NCBI RefSeq assembly: GCF_030758935.1
Contig: NZ_CP132333.1
Coordinates: forward strand, 2,170,992 to 2,234,991
Length of the DNA stretch: 64,000 nucleotides
Source of the DNA: Geothrix sp. PMB-07
GTDB taxonomy: Bacteria > Acidobacteriota > Holophagae > Holophagales > Holophagaceae
Direction: 5' to 3'
Of the stretch, positions 25,402-34,531 are shown piece by piece (positions within the stretch are counted from its first letter, which is position 1; each line of letters starts with the position of its first letter). A program made the translations under genes and the position numbers. The notes under the pieces are model-generated. The model made no database searches. It was given only the letters and a program-made list of their open reading frames with translations, and was not told the origin of the DNA.

Positions 25402-25866
25402 ATGCCGATGTTCAAGTCCATCCTGGTCCTTTGCGAGGGCAACCACTGCCGCAGCCCCATCGCCGAAGCTCTGCTCCGGGAGGCCCTTCCCCCCGGCATC
25501 AAGGTCGAATCCGCGGGCTTGCGTGCCATGGTGGGCGCTCACCCCCACTCAGAGGTGCTCCACCTGATGGCCAGCCTGGGCATCAACGTCTCGGGTCACA
25601 GGGGCCGGCAGCTCACGAAGGCGATGGGCTTGGCCGCTGATCTCATTCTGGTCATGGATCAGGAACAGAAGGAACACTGCAGCAGGATGGTCCCCGGCAC
25701 CCGCGGCCGGATCTTCCTGTTGAGCCACTGGCTGGCCACGCCGCCCCCCGCCATTGCAGATCCCATCAACAAGGACAAAGAGGCTTTTCGGTTGGCCTTT
25801 GAAGTCATTCAGCAGTCCGTGGCAAGTTGGTTGCCCCACATGACTCTCAATCAAAGGTTGGCATGA
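25402..25866 (+). CDS. wzb: low-molecular-weight protein-tyrosine phosphatase Wzb-like
   Basis: The 154-residue protein is a low-molecular-weight tyrosine phosphatase. The P-loop CEGNHCRSP gives the CX5R signature with Cys11 and Arg17, and the general acid loop is IADPINKDKEAF (a DP-type motif). It would dephosphorylate the C-terminal tyrosine cluster of the Wzc-like kinase encoded next, with which it overlaps by an ATGA. The start is uncertain: TTG 25393, ATG 25402 and ATG 25408 are all in frame, and none has a strong ribosome binding site. Confidence 0.92.
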   Translation: MPMFKSILVLCEGNHCRSPIAEALLREALPPGIKVESAGLRAMVGAHPHSEVLHLMASLGINVSGHRGRQLTKAMGLAADLILVMDQEQKEHCSRMVPGTRGRIFLLSHWLATPPPAIADPINKDKEAFRLAFEVIQQSVASWLPHMTLNQRLA

Positions 25867-28049
25867 GCGCTTCCTCCCCTTCTGATCCGCAACCCTCCAG
25901 GCCCCGGGTGACCGATTCCACCGAGGCCCTGGATCTTGGAGAGTGGCTGGCCAACCTCTGGGAAGGCCGCTACCTGGTTCTGGGCTGCACCCTGGTGTTC
26001 ATGATCATGGGCGCCTTCGCTGCCCTGACTTCCACCCCGGCCTATCAGACCGAAGCCATGCTTCAGGTGCAGGGGAAGCGAATCGGGTCCTCTGATCCTG
26101 CTTTCAGCAAAATGGAAAACCTCTTTGCCGAGCCCCCTGAGGCATCGGCTGAAATCGAGATTCTGAAGAGCAACAAAGTCCTGGGCGGAACGGTTGAAGC
26201 CCTGGGCCTTGACCTGGTGGTGACCCCCAAACTCACCCCCGTGGTGGGCGCCTTCTTTGCCCGCGGCAAGGCTGATGCGCCCAGGCTGGACATCGAATCC
26301 TTTGAATTGCCGACCCAGTGGCGCGGCGAGCGCTTCAGTCTGGTGGCCTTGAAGGATGGGGAGTTCCAATGGAAGGGACCGGATGGCTCCCTTCTGGGAA
26401 CCGGAAAGGCCGGTGAACCCCTTCGTGGCTTCCTTGCTGGCATCCCCCTCACTTTGAAGGTCCGTGATCTCACGGCCCGGCCAGGCCAGGTGTTCGTTTT
26501 CTCCAAGAAGCCCGTCGCTGCCGCGCTGGCGGAGCTCAGCCAGCGTTTCAGCGCTTTTGAAAAAGGCAAACAGACCAATGTCATCGGCCTGACCCTCACC
26601 GATGGCAGCCCCAAACGCGGCGCCGAAATCCTCAACGAGATCATCAATCGATACATCCAGCACAAAGTTGAGCGAAAGTCCGGCGAAGCCTCCAAGACGC
26701 TGGCCCTTCTGCAGGAGAAACTGCCGGGCCTCAAGGCCAAGCTGGATGCCTCGGAAAACAAGCTGAACCAGTTCCGGAGCCGTTCCGGGTCCGTGGACCT
26801 GGGTCGGGAAGCCGATGTATCCATTCAGCAGAGCGCCTCGCTCAGCGCACAGATCTCGACCTTGAAGCAGAAGAAGGAAGAGATGCTGCGGACCTACCGG
26901 GAAAACTCGGATGTGGTCACCACGCTAAACCAGCAGATCGCCAAGCTTCAGGGCGAACTGGGCCAAGTCAACTCCAAGGTGCGGGCACTTCCGGGCACAC
27001 AGCAGGAAGTGGTCCGCCTGAGCCGCGAAGTGCAGGTCAACACCGAGCTGTATACGGCCGTCCTCAACAACATCCAGCAGTTGCAGGTGGCCAATGCCGG
27101 AGAAGTCGGCAGTGTGACCATCGTCGATCCCGCCACGCCGAACCTCGCTCCCCTGGGCCTCAGGCCGATGATGCAGGTGGCCCTCTACACGTTCCTGGGT
27201 TTCCTGCTGGGCATCGGGATTCTGGTGCTGAAGCGGGCCCTGCGCAGCGGCATCAAGGATCACCGCCTGATCGAATCCAAGCTGGGCCTCCCCGTCATCG
27301 TGACCATCCCCCACAGCAAGGCCCAGGAAGAGCATTACCGGGCCATCAGCCTGAGGAAGGATGGCAGCCACCTCCTGGCCTCCCTCACGCCGGATGACCT
27401 GGCGATGGAGAGCCTGCGGAGCCTCCGGACTGTCCTTCACTTCTCCATGAAGGATGCCGCCAATAACGCCATCATGATCACGGGCCCTTCACCCTCCATC
27501 GGGAAATCGTTCGTCAGCAGCAACTTCTCAGCAGTGCTGGCCCAGACGGGTGCACGGGTACTGGTGGTGGACGGCGATTTGCGCCGTGGAAACCTCCACC
27601 ATTACTTCGGTTTGAAGAACCGCCTGGGCGGCCTTTCCGAGGTGCTCAATGGCCGGACCACCTGGAAGGAAGTGATCCATCAGACCGAGGTTCCGGGCTT
27701 GGATCTGATCAGCACCGGAGTCATTCCGCCCAATCCCGCGGACCTGCTGATGACAGCCCAGTTCTCGGAATTCATCAAAGAGGTTTGCGCCGCCTACGAT
27801 TTCGTCCTCATCGATGGCGCCCCCCTGTTGCCCGTCACCGACTCTCTCATCATCGGCTCCAAGGTGGGGACCGTCCTGCTCGTGGCCAAGTACGACCAGC
27901 ACCCCTTGGACGAGCTGCGGACCTGCCAGAGCCGTCTCCACAGTCAGAACATCCCCATTGCCGGGTGCATCTTCAATGACATCACGCCGCTTGGCCTTGG
28001 CTACAGCTACCAGGACTACCGGTACGCCTATCACTACAAGTACAAATAA
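25863..28049 (+). CDS. wzc: Wzc-like polysaccharide co-polymerase and tyrosine autokinase
   Basis: This 728-residue inner-membrane protein combines a Wzz-type chain-length domain with a BY-kinase. Membrane helices occur at about residues 38-58 (YLVLGCTLVFMIMGAFAALT) and 440-460 (VALYTFLGFLLGIGILVLK), enclosing a large periplasmic coiled-coil region. The kinase has Walker A (GPSPSIGKSFVSS, about 540), Walker A' (RVLVVDGDLRRGN) and Walker B (FVLIDGAPLLPVTD). The C-terminus is a tyrosine cluster with seven Tyr in YSYQDYRYAYHYKYK, the autophosphorylation site. It would control polymer length and export with Wza, opposed by the Wzb phosphatase. ATG 25863 follows AAGG and overlaps the wzb stop. Confidence 0.95.
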   Translation: MSASSPSDPQPSRPRVTDSTEALDLGEWLANLWEGRYLVLGCTLVFMIMGAFAALTSTPAYQTEAMLQVQGKRIGSSDPAFSKMENLFAEPPEASAEIEILKSNKVLGGTVEALGLDLVVTPKLTPVVGAFFARGKADAPRLDIESFELPTQWRGERFSLVALKDGEFQWKGPDGSLLGTGKAGEPLRGFLAGIPLTLKVRDLTARPGQVFVFSKKPVAAALAELSQRFSAFEKGKQTNVIGLTLTDGSPKRGAEILNEIINRYIQHKVERKSGEASKTLALLQEKLPGLKAKLDASENKLNQFRSRSGSVDLGREADVSIQQSASLSAQISTLKQKKEEMLRTYRENSDVVTTLNQQIAKLQGELGQVNSKVRALPGTQQEVVRLSREVQVNTELYTAVLNNIQQLQVANAGEVGSVTIVDPATPNLAPLGLRPMMQVALYTFLGFLLGIGILVLKRALRSGIKDHRLIESKLGLPVIVTIPHSKAQEEHYRAISLRKDGSHLLASLTPDDLAMESLRSLRTVLHFSMKDAANNAIMITGPSPSIGKSFVSSNFSAVLAQTGARVLVVDGDLRRGNLHHYFGLKNRLGGLSEVLNGRTTWKEVIHQTEVPGLDLISTGVIPPNPADLLMTAQFSEFIKEVCAAYDFVLIDGAPLLPVTDSLIIGSKVGTVLLVAKYDQHPLDELRTCQSRLHSQNIPIAGCIFNDITPLGLGYSYQDYRYAYHYKYK

Positions 28050-28265
28050 TTTCCCGGCCTTTCCCCTTCCGCTTGCCAGCCACGCCACCAAGCCTTCGGG
28101 CGGGAATGGCACTTCGTGATTCGAGCCCATGAAATGGTTCTGTGCTGAACAGATCCCCGGTAACCGGTTTGCACACCTTGACCTGAGCATTTGGCATAGA
28201 AGAATGGGACCCTTAATTCCAGCATTGGACTGATCGATGGTTGTAAGAAAGTGGGGACGCCGCCG

Positions 28266-29054
28266 ATGATGAAGGAAAGTCACTACCTGGTTCGATTCGA
28301 TGACATCTGCCCGACCATGAACTGGGAGGCCTGGGATGGCATCGAAGCGCACCTGGTCCGTCACGACGTGCGGCCCATCCTCGCAGTGGTGCCCGACAAT
28401 CAGGATCCCAAACTGATGGTGGCACCCCCCAGGGCCGATTTCTGGGACCAGGTTCGCAAGTGGCAGGCCATGGGCTGGACCATCGCGCTTCATGGCTATC
28501 AGCACGTGTACTCCAACAAGAATCCCGGGATGCTGCGCCTCACCGCGCAAAGCGAATTCGCTGGCCTTTCCTACGAAGAACAGTCATCAAAGCTGAAAAA
28601 GGCCCTGGCCATCTTCGCTCAGCAGGGCGTTCGCGCCGATGCCTGGGTGGCCCCTTCCCACTCCTTTGACCGCACCACTGTCAAGGTTCTCAAAGAACTC
28701 GGCGTGCCAGTCATCAGCGATGGGCTATGGCCCTGGCCCTTCACGGAGGAAGGGACCATGACCTGGATTCCCCAGCAGCTGTGGACATTCCGGTCCCGGC
28801 CCGCTGGCGTTTGGACGGTCTGCAACCATCACAACGATTGGAACGACCGCAAGGTGGCCTGGTTCGGGGAGATGCTCGAAGCCTACGCCCCCAAGATGAC
28901 GGACGTGGCCACCGTACTGAAGATCTTCAGCGGGCGTCGACAAACCCGCCTGGATCGGTTGCGGGCCTCAACCCGCTGGACGTGGACCATGGCCCGATCC
29001 TTCCTCGTGGATCTTCTCTACAAGGTCATCCGCGCCCGCCCGGAGGCCACATGA
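28266..29054 (+). CDS. DUF2334-type polysaccharide deacetylase (copy 1)
   Basis: The 262-residue protein belongs to the DUF2334 branch of the NodB/polysaccharide deacetylase superfamily. The metal-binding Asp-Asp is in YLVRFDDICPTMNW, the His pair motif is IALHGYQHVY, and AWVAPSHSFDRTTVKVLKEL holds a later conserved His. It lacks a signal peptide, so it probably acts in the cytoplasm on a sugar nucleotide or lipid-linked intermediate. ATG 28266 (or 28269) has GTGGGG upstream. It is translationally coupled to a second copy of the same family. Confidence 0.88.
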   Translation: MMKESHYLVRFDDICPTMNWEAWDGIEAHLVRHDVRPILAVVPDNQDPKLMVAPPRADFWDQVRKWQAMGWTIALHGYQHVYSNKNPGMLRLTAQSEFAGLSYEEQSSKLKKALAIFAQQGVRADAWVAPSHSFDRTTVKVLKELGVPVISDGLWPWPFTEEGTMTWIPQQLWTFRSRPAGVWTVCNHHNDWNDRKVAWFGEMLEAYAPKMTDVATVLKIFSGRRQTRLDRLRASTRWTWTMARSFLVDLLYKVIRARPEAT

Positions 29055-29824
29055 ACGCCATCTCGGTTTCGGCCCGCCCCAGATCCCGGGCGAAGTACCT
29101 CCTCCGATTCGACGACCTCTGCCCGACCATGGACTGGACCGTCTGGGATGCTTTGGAACGGATCATGGATGAGCAGGGCGTCAGGCCAATCCTGGGCGTG
29201 GTGCCCGACAACCGCGATCCGAAACTCAGCGTGGCCCCCGGCGCTCCGGATTTCTGGGAGCGCGTGCGCAGATGGCAGGCCAAAGGCTGGGCCATCGGCT
29301 TGCACGGCTACCAGCACACCTATGTGAATGCGGAGCCCGGGCTTCTGCACCTGAACAAGCAGAGCGAGTTTGCGGGGTTGAGCTTTGAAGCGCAGCACGA
29401 GAAGCTGCGCCTGGGCTTGGCCATTTTCGAGCGGGAAGGGGTGCGCGCCGATGTCTGGATCGCCCCGGCCCATTCTTTCGATTGGGTGACGGTTTCCGCC
29501 TTGAATGCGCTTGGCCTACGGGTTATCAGCGACGGCTTCGCCTTCAAGCCCTATCGGGATCCCCAGGGGTCCATCTGGGTGCCCCAGCAGTTCGCCAGCA
29601 TGCGACCCATGCCCTTCGGGCTGTGGACCTTCTGCTACCACCCCAATGGCCTCTCCCTGAAGGGCATTGAGACCTTCCGCCACAGCCTGGAACAACTCCG
29701 GCCGGGCATGATCTCCCTGGCCGAAGCTGTCGCCCTGGGGAACCGCCCCCGTTCCGCCGCAGACCGCCTCGTGGGTGCCTTGCGCATGGCGGTTTCGGGC
29801 CTCCGCCGCCTGGGGAAGCGATGA
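29051..29824 (+). CDS. DUF2334-type polysaccharide deacetylase (copy 2)
   Basis: This 257-residue protein is a clear paralogue of the preceding gene, with the same blocks: YLLRFDDLCPTMDW, ILGVVPDNRDPKLSVAPGAP, IGLHGYQHTYVNAEPGLL, SEFAGLSFEAQHEKL and WIAPAHSFDWVTVSALNALG. It starts in an ATGA overlap with copy 1, preceded by GGAGG. The two probably arose by tandem duplication and may form a heteromer or act on two different N-acetyl groups. Confidence 0.88.
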   Translation: MNAISVSARPRSRAKYLLRFDDLCPTMDWTVWDALERIMDEQGVRPILGVVPDNRDPKLSVAPGAPDFWERVRRWQAKGWAIGLHGYQHTYVNAEPGLLHLNKQSEFAGLSFEAQHEKLRLGLAIFEREGVRADVWIAPAHSFDWVTVSALNALGLRVISDGFAFKPYRDPQGSIWVPQQFASMRPMPFGLWTFCYHPNGLSLKGIETFRHSLEQLRPGMISLAEAVALGNRPRSAADRLVGALRMAVSGLRRLGKR

Positions 29825-29891
29825 GCACCCCCGCTGGATCCGGTCCCGTCGGAGACGCACCCACCCTCCCCCGTCCCTGAAGCGAGCTGGC

Positions 29892-31082
29892 ATGGCCTCC
29901 AAAACCCGGGTCCTCTTCCTCATTCCTTCCCTGGTGGCGCACGGGGCTGAGCGGCAGCTGTGCGAGCTGGTGCGTTACATGGACCCCAACCGGTTCGAGG
30001 TCCACGTGGTGGTGTTCTATGACCCTGGAACCTACATTGGCGGTGAGCTTGGACCCGAGATCGCAGACCTTCCCCACGTCACTTTGCACAGCCTGCACAA
30101 GCGCCGCGGACCGGCCGGATTCCTGACCGCCTTCCCCCGCCTGCTGGCGCTGGTGCTCCGCACGAAGCCCCACATCCTCCATGGCTACATGGATGGAAAC
30201 CTGCCGGTGCTCGGCGCGGGTTGGCTGCTTCGCAAGCGCATTGTCTGGGGCATCCGCCGCTCCAGCAGTGACCTCACGAAACTCAATCGACGTGCACTGA
30301 GACTGGGGGCAGTGATGGCGCGCCTCTCCAAGCACGTGGACCTCATCCTTTTCAACTCGGAAGCAGGCCGCGCCAATTACAGCAAGGCTGGCATGCATGG
30401 CCGTCGCGCGCATGTCATCCCCAACGGCTTCGACATCCAGCGCTTCGCCCCCGATCCAGATGCCGGCGCGTTGCAGCGGCAGGCCTGGGGTGTTCCCCCA
30501 GACGTGCCCCTCATCGGCATCGTTGGGCGATTCGCGCCCGTCAAGGACCACCCCACTTTCCTGCGGGCCGCCGCGCGCCTGCACCAGGCATGGCCAGAGG
30601 CCAGGTTCGTCTGCGTTGGCAACGGGCCTGCGGACTACACCGAAACCCTCAAACAACAGGCAGAAAACCTGGGCCTTGGTGATCGCGTGCTCTGGCCGGG
30701 CGTCTGCGACCGCATGCCTGCCGCCTACAACGCCCTGTCGCTGCTGATCCTTTCCTCGACCGACGAGGGGTTCCCCAATGTGGTGGGCGAGGCCATGGCC
30801 TGCGGCATTCCCTGCGTCACCACCCGGGTGGGCGATGCGGCGCTGCTTGTGGGCGAGACGGGGGCGGTGACCGCCCCGGCCGACGACGTCGCCCTCGCCG
30901 CTGCGGCCTCCGCATTGCTGGGCGAGACCCCCGAGGCCCGCGCCGAGCGCAGCCGCGCCGCACGGTCTCGGATCTGCTCCACCTTCAGTGTCCAGGCCTT
31001 GGCCCGGAACACGGAAGACATGCTGCTCTCCCTGCTTCCGGGCCCTCAAACCGCGGCTCTGGATCGCGCGGGGGAAAACTGA
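29892..31082 (+). CDS. family 4 glycosyltransferase
   Basis: The 396-residue protein is a GT-B retaining glycosyltransferase of family 4. The N-terminal domain starts RVLFLIPSLVAHGAERQLCE (the GGAE-like loop). The donor-binding domain has VIPNGFDIQRFAPD, LIGIVGRFAPVKDHPTFLRA and the E-x7-E region SSTDEGFPNVVGEAMACGIP. It would add a sugar to the lipid-linked repeat unit of the polysaccharide. ATG 29892 was chosen because it begins directly before the first beta strand; the frame is open to 29775. Confidence 0.9.
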   Translation: MASKTRVLFLIPSLVAHGAERQLCELVRYMDPNRFEVHVVVFYDPGTYIGGELGPEIADLPHVTLHSLHKRRGPAGFLTAFPRLLALVLRTKPHILHGYMDGNLPVLGAGWLLRKRIVWGIRRSSSDLTKLNRRALRLGAVMARLSKHVDLILFNSEAGRANYSKAGMHGRRAHVIPNGFDIQRFAPDPDAGALQRQAWGVPPDVPLIGIVGRFAPVKDHPTFLRAAARLHQAWPEARFVCVGNGPADYTETLKQQAENLGLGDRVLWPGVCDRMPAAYNALSLLILSSTDEGFPNVVGEAMACGIPCVTTRVGDAALLVGETGAVTAPADDVALAAAASALLGETPEARAERSRAARSRICSTFSVQALARNTEDMLLSLLPGPQTAALDRAGEN

Positions 31083-32200
31083 TGGATGTCGTCTTCCTCA
31101 TCACCAGCCTGGATCGCGGTGGCGCCGAGACTCAGCTGGTACGCATCGCCCTCACCCTTCGGCGTCGCGGATGGAAGGTGGGCATCCTCACCATGCTGCC
31201 TTCTTCGGCCTTCCTGGATGACTTGAAAGCAGCGGACATTCCCCTCGTGGAGTGCATCTCGACCTCAAGGCAGCAACCCTGGCGCATGATCCCCAAAGTC
31301 GTCCGCCAGCTGCGGGCCTGGCACCCGCCCGTGCTGGTCACCTTCAACTTCCCCGCCGATGTCATGGGCCGGATCGCCGGAAAACTGGCAGGGGTCCCCG
31401 CCATCATCGGCTCACTGCGAACCGCATTCGTCAAGAACGGCCTGCGCCGGTTGTTCTATCGCCTCTCGGAACCCCTCATCGCGCTCACCGTTTCCAATTC
31501 CAAGGCCGCCATCGACTACATGGTGGCCCGCCGTCTCCTCACACCAAAGAAGACGTGCGTCATCCCCAACGGCATGTTGGCCTCCAACTACCCTGCTCCA
31601 GCTGATCGCGACGAGGTGCGTCGGGAACTGAGCATTTCGCCCGATAGCTTTCTGTGGCTCGCCGTGGGGAACCTGCGGGCCGCCAAGGACTACCCCACGC
31701 TGCTGGCGGCCGCCAGCCTCTGCGCCGCGGCCCACCCGTCCTTCCGACTCTGTGTGGTGGGCGGAGGCGAAGAGCTGAGCTCCCTGCTGGCGGATGTCGA
31801 GGCTCGAGGCCTGCAAGGCCGTGTGCACTTCCTCGGGCAGCGCTCCGATGTGCCCCGGGTGCTGGTGGCCGCGGACGCCTTCGTGCTGTCCTCCGCCTGG
31901 GAAGGCCTGCCGAACACCGTCATGGAAGCCATGGCCTCGGCCCTGCCCGTGGTGGCCACGAATGTGGGTGGCGTATCAGAACTGCTTGAAGAGGGCGTTT
32001 CAGGCTTCATCGTGCCCGCGCGCCAGCCCGGGGCCCTGGCCGAGCGCATGAGTGCGCTCATGACCCTGCCTGCCGAAGCACGGGAGGCCATGGGCGCCGT
32101 CGGCCGGGCGCGCATGGTCGCCGACTTCGACATCGAGCGGGTGGTGGATCAGTGGGAGGAAGCCTTGCAGCTACGGCATTCTGGGCCCGCCACGGACTGA
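31082..32200 (+). CDS. family 4 glycosyltransferase
   Basis: This 372-residue GT-B enzyme starts MDVVFLITSLDRGGAETQLV and has the family 4 donor-site motifs CVIPNGMLASNYPAPADRDE, FLWLAVGNLRAAKDYPTLLA and LSSAWEGLPNTVMEAMASAL, plus ATNVGGVSELLEEGVSGFIV. Its start shares one base with the stop of the preceding glycosyltransferase. It is the last plus-strand gene of the polysaccharide locus; no flippase or polymerase (Wzx, Wzy) is visible in the window. Confidence 0.92.
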   Translation: MDVVFLITSLDRGGAETQLVRIALTLRRRGWKVGILTMLPSSAFLDDLKAADIPLVECISTSRQQPWRMIPKVVRQLRAWHPPVLVTFNFPADVMGRIAGKLAGVPAIIGSLRTAFVKNGLRRLFYRLSEPLIALTVSNSKAAIDYMVARRLLTPKKTCVIPNGMLASNYPAPADRDEVRRELSISPDSFLWLAVGNLRAAKDYPTLLAAASLCAAAHPSFRLCVVGGGEELSSLLADVEARGLQGRVHFLGQRSDVPRVLVAADAFVLSSAWEGLPNTVMEAMASALPVVATNVGGVSELLEEGVSGFIVPARQPGALAERMSALMTLPAEAREAMGAVGRARMVADFDIERVVDQWEEALQLRHSGPATD

Positions 32201-32453
32201 CCCATGGCACGTCGACATCTGTGATGCCGTCTCGCATTCAACCGTGAAGGAGGGGCCATGGATGGAATGAAAGCACCTGCTCCAACCCCTCCATCCCCTT
32301 CATCCCGGCTGAACATCTCATGTTTTTCTTCTGCCTGGATGGAGGAGAGGGATGGGATACGGATAAGGGACGCCCGGCGAACATGCCACAGGTCCCCCGA
32401 ACAGTCGTTTCCATTGTGAATTCGTGGTTGCCATAGCCTTTGGCGAAACCGAA
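32201..32453. other. intergenic region at the end of the polysaccharide locus
   Basis: A 253-bp gap lies between convergent genes. It contains a purine/pyrimidine-rich imperfect inverted repeat (CCCCTCCATCCCCTTCATCC near 32297 and GGATGGAGGAGAGGGATGGG near 32336), which looks like an extragenic repeat. A 53-codon frame at 32258-32419 has a good ribosome binding site but a low-complexity, repeat-derived product, so I do not call it a gene. Confidence 0.45.
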
Positions 32454-33530
32454 TCAGGACACGCTGCACACCACCTTGCCGAACCCCTGTCCAGCCTCCA
32501 AGTGCCGCTGGGCCTCGGGGTATTCCGCCAGATCGAACACGCGATCAATGACGGGCCTGAAGGGCGGGTTGGTGGGGTTCCGCTGGAGGAGCGACAGCTG
32601 CGTCCAGAGGTGCTCGCGGCGGCCCATGTACGAGCCATGGATCTGGATCTGCTTGGCGAAGAGCGCTCGCAGGTCGAAGGAGGTCTCCCGGCCCGTGGTG
32701 GCCCCGCAGGTGACAATGCGTCCGCCGCGGGCACAGACGGAAAGGCTGGCCCCCCAAGTGGCGGCCCCCGTGTGCTCGAAGACCAGATCCACGCCGCGCC
32801 GGTTCGTCAGCTCCCGCACCTTGGTGGCGAGGGCCCGCATGTCGCCGCGGACAATGACGTGCTCCGCACCCAGTTCCCAGCATTTCATGGCCTTGACCTC
32901 GCTGCCCACCACGGCGATGGCGGTTCCTCCAAGGGCCCGCACGAGCTGGATGGCGGCGCTGCCCACCCCGCTGCCGCCGCCCCAGACCAGCACCGTCTCG
33001 CCGGGTCGCAGAGCCGCCTTGTGGACGAGCATCTCCCAGGCCGTGAGGAACACCAATGGGAAGGCCGCCGCCTGCTCGAAGCTCCAGTTTCCGGGGATGG
33101 GCAGCAGGTTGGCAGCGGGCACCAGCACATGGGTGGCGGCGGTGCCATCGCAGATGTGACCCAGCACACCGTAGGTGGGACACAGCATGTCATCCCCCCG
33201 GAAGCAGGCGGGACATACGCCGCAGCTTAGCCCCGGCGCGATCATGGCGCTGCCGCCCGGTTCCAGCCCCGGGGGAAGCACGGTGCCTTCGCCCACGGCT
33301 TCGATCACACCGGCCCCATCGCAGCCCGGCGTCATGGGCAACGGCAGGGGCAATCCGGGGATGCCCTCCGTCGTCCACAGATCCAGGCGGTTCAGGGCCA
33401 TGGCCTTCAGCTCGAGGCGCACCCAACCCGGCCTGGGCTGGGCAGGCGCGAAGGCCTCCCGCACCGGTGATCCTGCGGGGCCGTGCTGGTGGATGCGGAA
33501 ACGGAAGGCTTCGGCCACAGGGATCTCCAC
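32454..33530 (-). CDS. zinc-binding MDR-family alcohol dehydrogenase/quinone oxidoreductase
   Basis: The 358-residue medium-chain dehydrogenase has the GroES-like domain with GCDGAGVIEAVGEG and a structural zinc lobe (CGVCPACFRGDDMLC). The Rossmann fold is VLVWGGGSGVGSAAIQLVRA. The catalytic-zinc Cys near residue 40 of typical alcohol dehydrogenases appears to be replaced (NRLDLWTTEGIPG), so it may not act as a classical zinc-catalysed alcohol dehydrogenase. It starts with GTG at 33530, overlapping the gpsA stop by one base, and is the last gene of the gpsA-plsY-cinA strand group. Substrate unknown. Confidence 0.88.
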   Translation of the reverse strand: MEIPVAEAFRFRIHQHGPAGSPVREAFAPAQPRPGWVRLELKAMALNRLDLWTTEGIPGLPLPLPMTPGCDGAGVIEAVGEGTVLPPGLEPGGSAMIAPGLSCGVCPACFRGDDMLCPTYGVLGHICDGTAATHVLVPAANLLPIPGNWSFEQAAAFPLVFLTAWEMLVHKAALRPGETVLVWGGGSGVGSAAIQLVRALGGTAIAVVGSEVKAMKCWELGAEHVIVRGDMRALATKVRELTNRRGVDLVFEHTGAATWGASLSVCARGGRIVTCGATTGRETSFDLRALFAKQIQIHGSYMGRREHLWTQLSLLQRNPTNPPFRPVIDRVFDLAEYPEAQRHLEAGQGFGKVVCSVS

Positions 33531-34531
33531 TACTCCGATTTCAGCGACCGCGTCATGAGCCGCCGCACGGCCTCTTCAGGGCTCTCGCCATGGAGGAGGC
33601 GCAGCACTTCGGCCGCGATGGGCAGATCCAGGCCATGCTCCTTGGCCAGGGCCAGGGCCGCCTGGGTGGTGAACATGCCCTCGATCACCTGGCCGCCGAG
33701 GGAATCCCGGGCCGCATCGATGCTGTTGCCTTTGCCGACCAGTTCACCGAAGGTGCGGTTACGGCTCTGAGGCCCTGTGGCCGTCAGCAGCAGGTCGCCC
33801 ATGCCCGCCAGACCCATGACCGTGGTGGGCTGGCCGCCGAGAGCCTCCACCAGCCGCGCCATCTCCGCCAGGCCGCGGGTGATGAGGGCCGCGCGGGCGT
33901 TGTAGCCCAGTTTCAGGCCATCCACCAGGCCCGCAGCAATGGCCAGCACGTTCTTCAGGGCGCCGCATAGCTCCGTGCCGATCACGTCGCGGCTGAGGTA
34001 GATGCGCAGCTTCTCCGAGGCCAGATGGGCCTGCAGGGCCTTGGCCCGCTCCTCGGATACCTCGCTTGGGAGGGCCAGCACGATGGCCGAGGGCACGCCC
34101 CGCGACACCTCGTCGGCAAAGGTGGGGCCCGAGAGCACGCCCACGGGCACGTCCAGCACACCCGTGAGCGCCTGGGACAAGGTCTGATGCGTGCTCTGCA
34201 GGATGCCCTTGCTCACGTGGATCACCAGCTCGGGTGCCGCAGAGGCACGGGGACGCAGGCTGCGCCAGGCGTCCGGTGTCACCTGGGTGGGCATGGCCGA
34301 GATCCACAGCGGTGCCTGGAAGGCATCACTGGGATCATCCGACGTCTGCAGCCCCTCCGGAAATTCCACATCCTTCAGCCAGAGGTGCCGCCGCGTGGCG
34401 GCCATCTTGGCCATCTCTTCCGGAAAGTTGCCCCACAGCGCCACCTTGGCGCCTTTGCGGGCCCAGGTGATGGCCAGGGCTGTGCCCCAGGCGCCGGAAC
34501 CGAAGACGCCAATGTCCGCGCGGCTAGACAT
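33530..34531 (-). CDS. gpsA: NAD(P)-dependent glycerol-3-phosphate dehydrogenase
   Basis: The 333-residue protein makes sn-glycerol-3-phosphate from dihydroxyacetone phosphate for phospholipid synthesis. It has the NAD site VFGSGAWGTALAITWARKGA, VSKGILQSTHQTLSQ, VLSGPTFADEVSRGVPSAIV, the catalytic-lysine region ELCGALKNVLAIAAGLVDGL and GLGGMGDLLLT-like VMGLAGMGDLLLTATG. It overlaps plsY by 8 bp, so GpsA product and PlsY substrate are made together. Confidence 0.97.
   Translation of the reverse strand: MSSRADIGVFGSGAWGTALAITWARKGAKVALWGNFPEEMAKMAATRRHLWLKDVEFPEGLQTSDDPSDAFQAPLWISAMPTQVTPDAWRSLRPRASAAPELVIHVSKGILQSTHQTLSQALTGVLDVPVGVLSGPTFADEVSRGVPSAIVLALPSEVSEERAKALQAHLASEKLRIYLSRDVIGTELCGALKNVLAIAAGLVDGLKLGYNARAALITRGLAEMARLVEALGGQPTTVMGLAGMGDLLLTATGPQSRNRTFGELVGKGNSIDAARDSLGGQVIEGMFTTQAALALAKEHGLDLPIAAEVLRLLHGESPEEAVRRLMTRSLKSE

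Noticed and set aside
32258-32419. Small ORF with a GAAGGAGGGG ribosome binding site after the polysaccharide locus
   Set aside because: The 53-residue product is derived from a purine/pyrimidine-rich inverted repeat and has no protein-like pattern.
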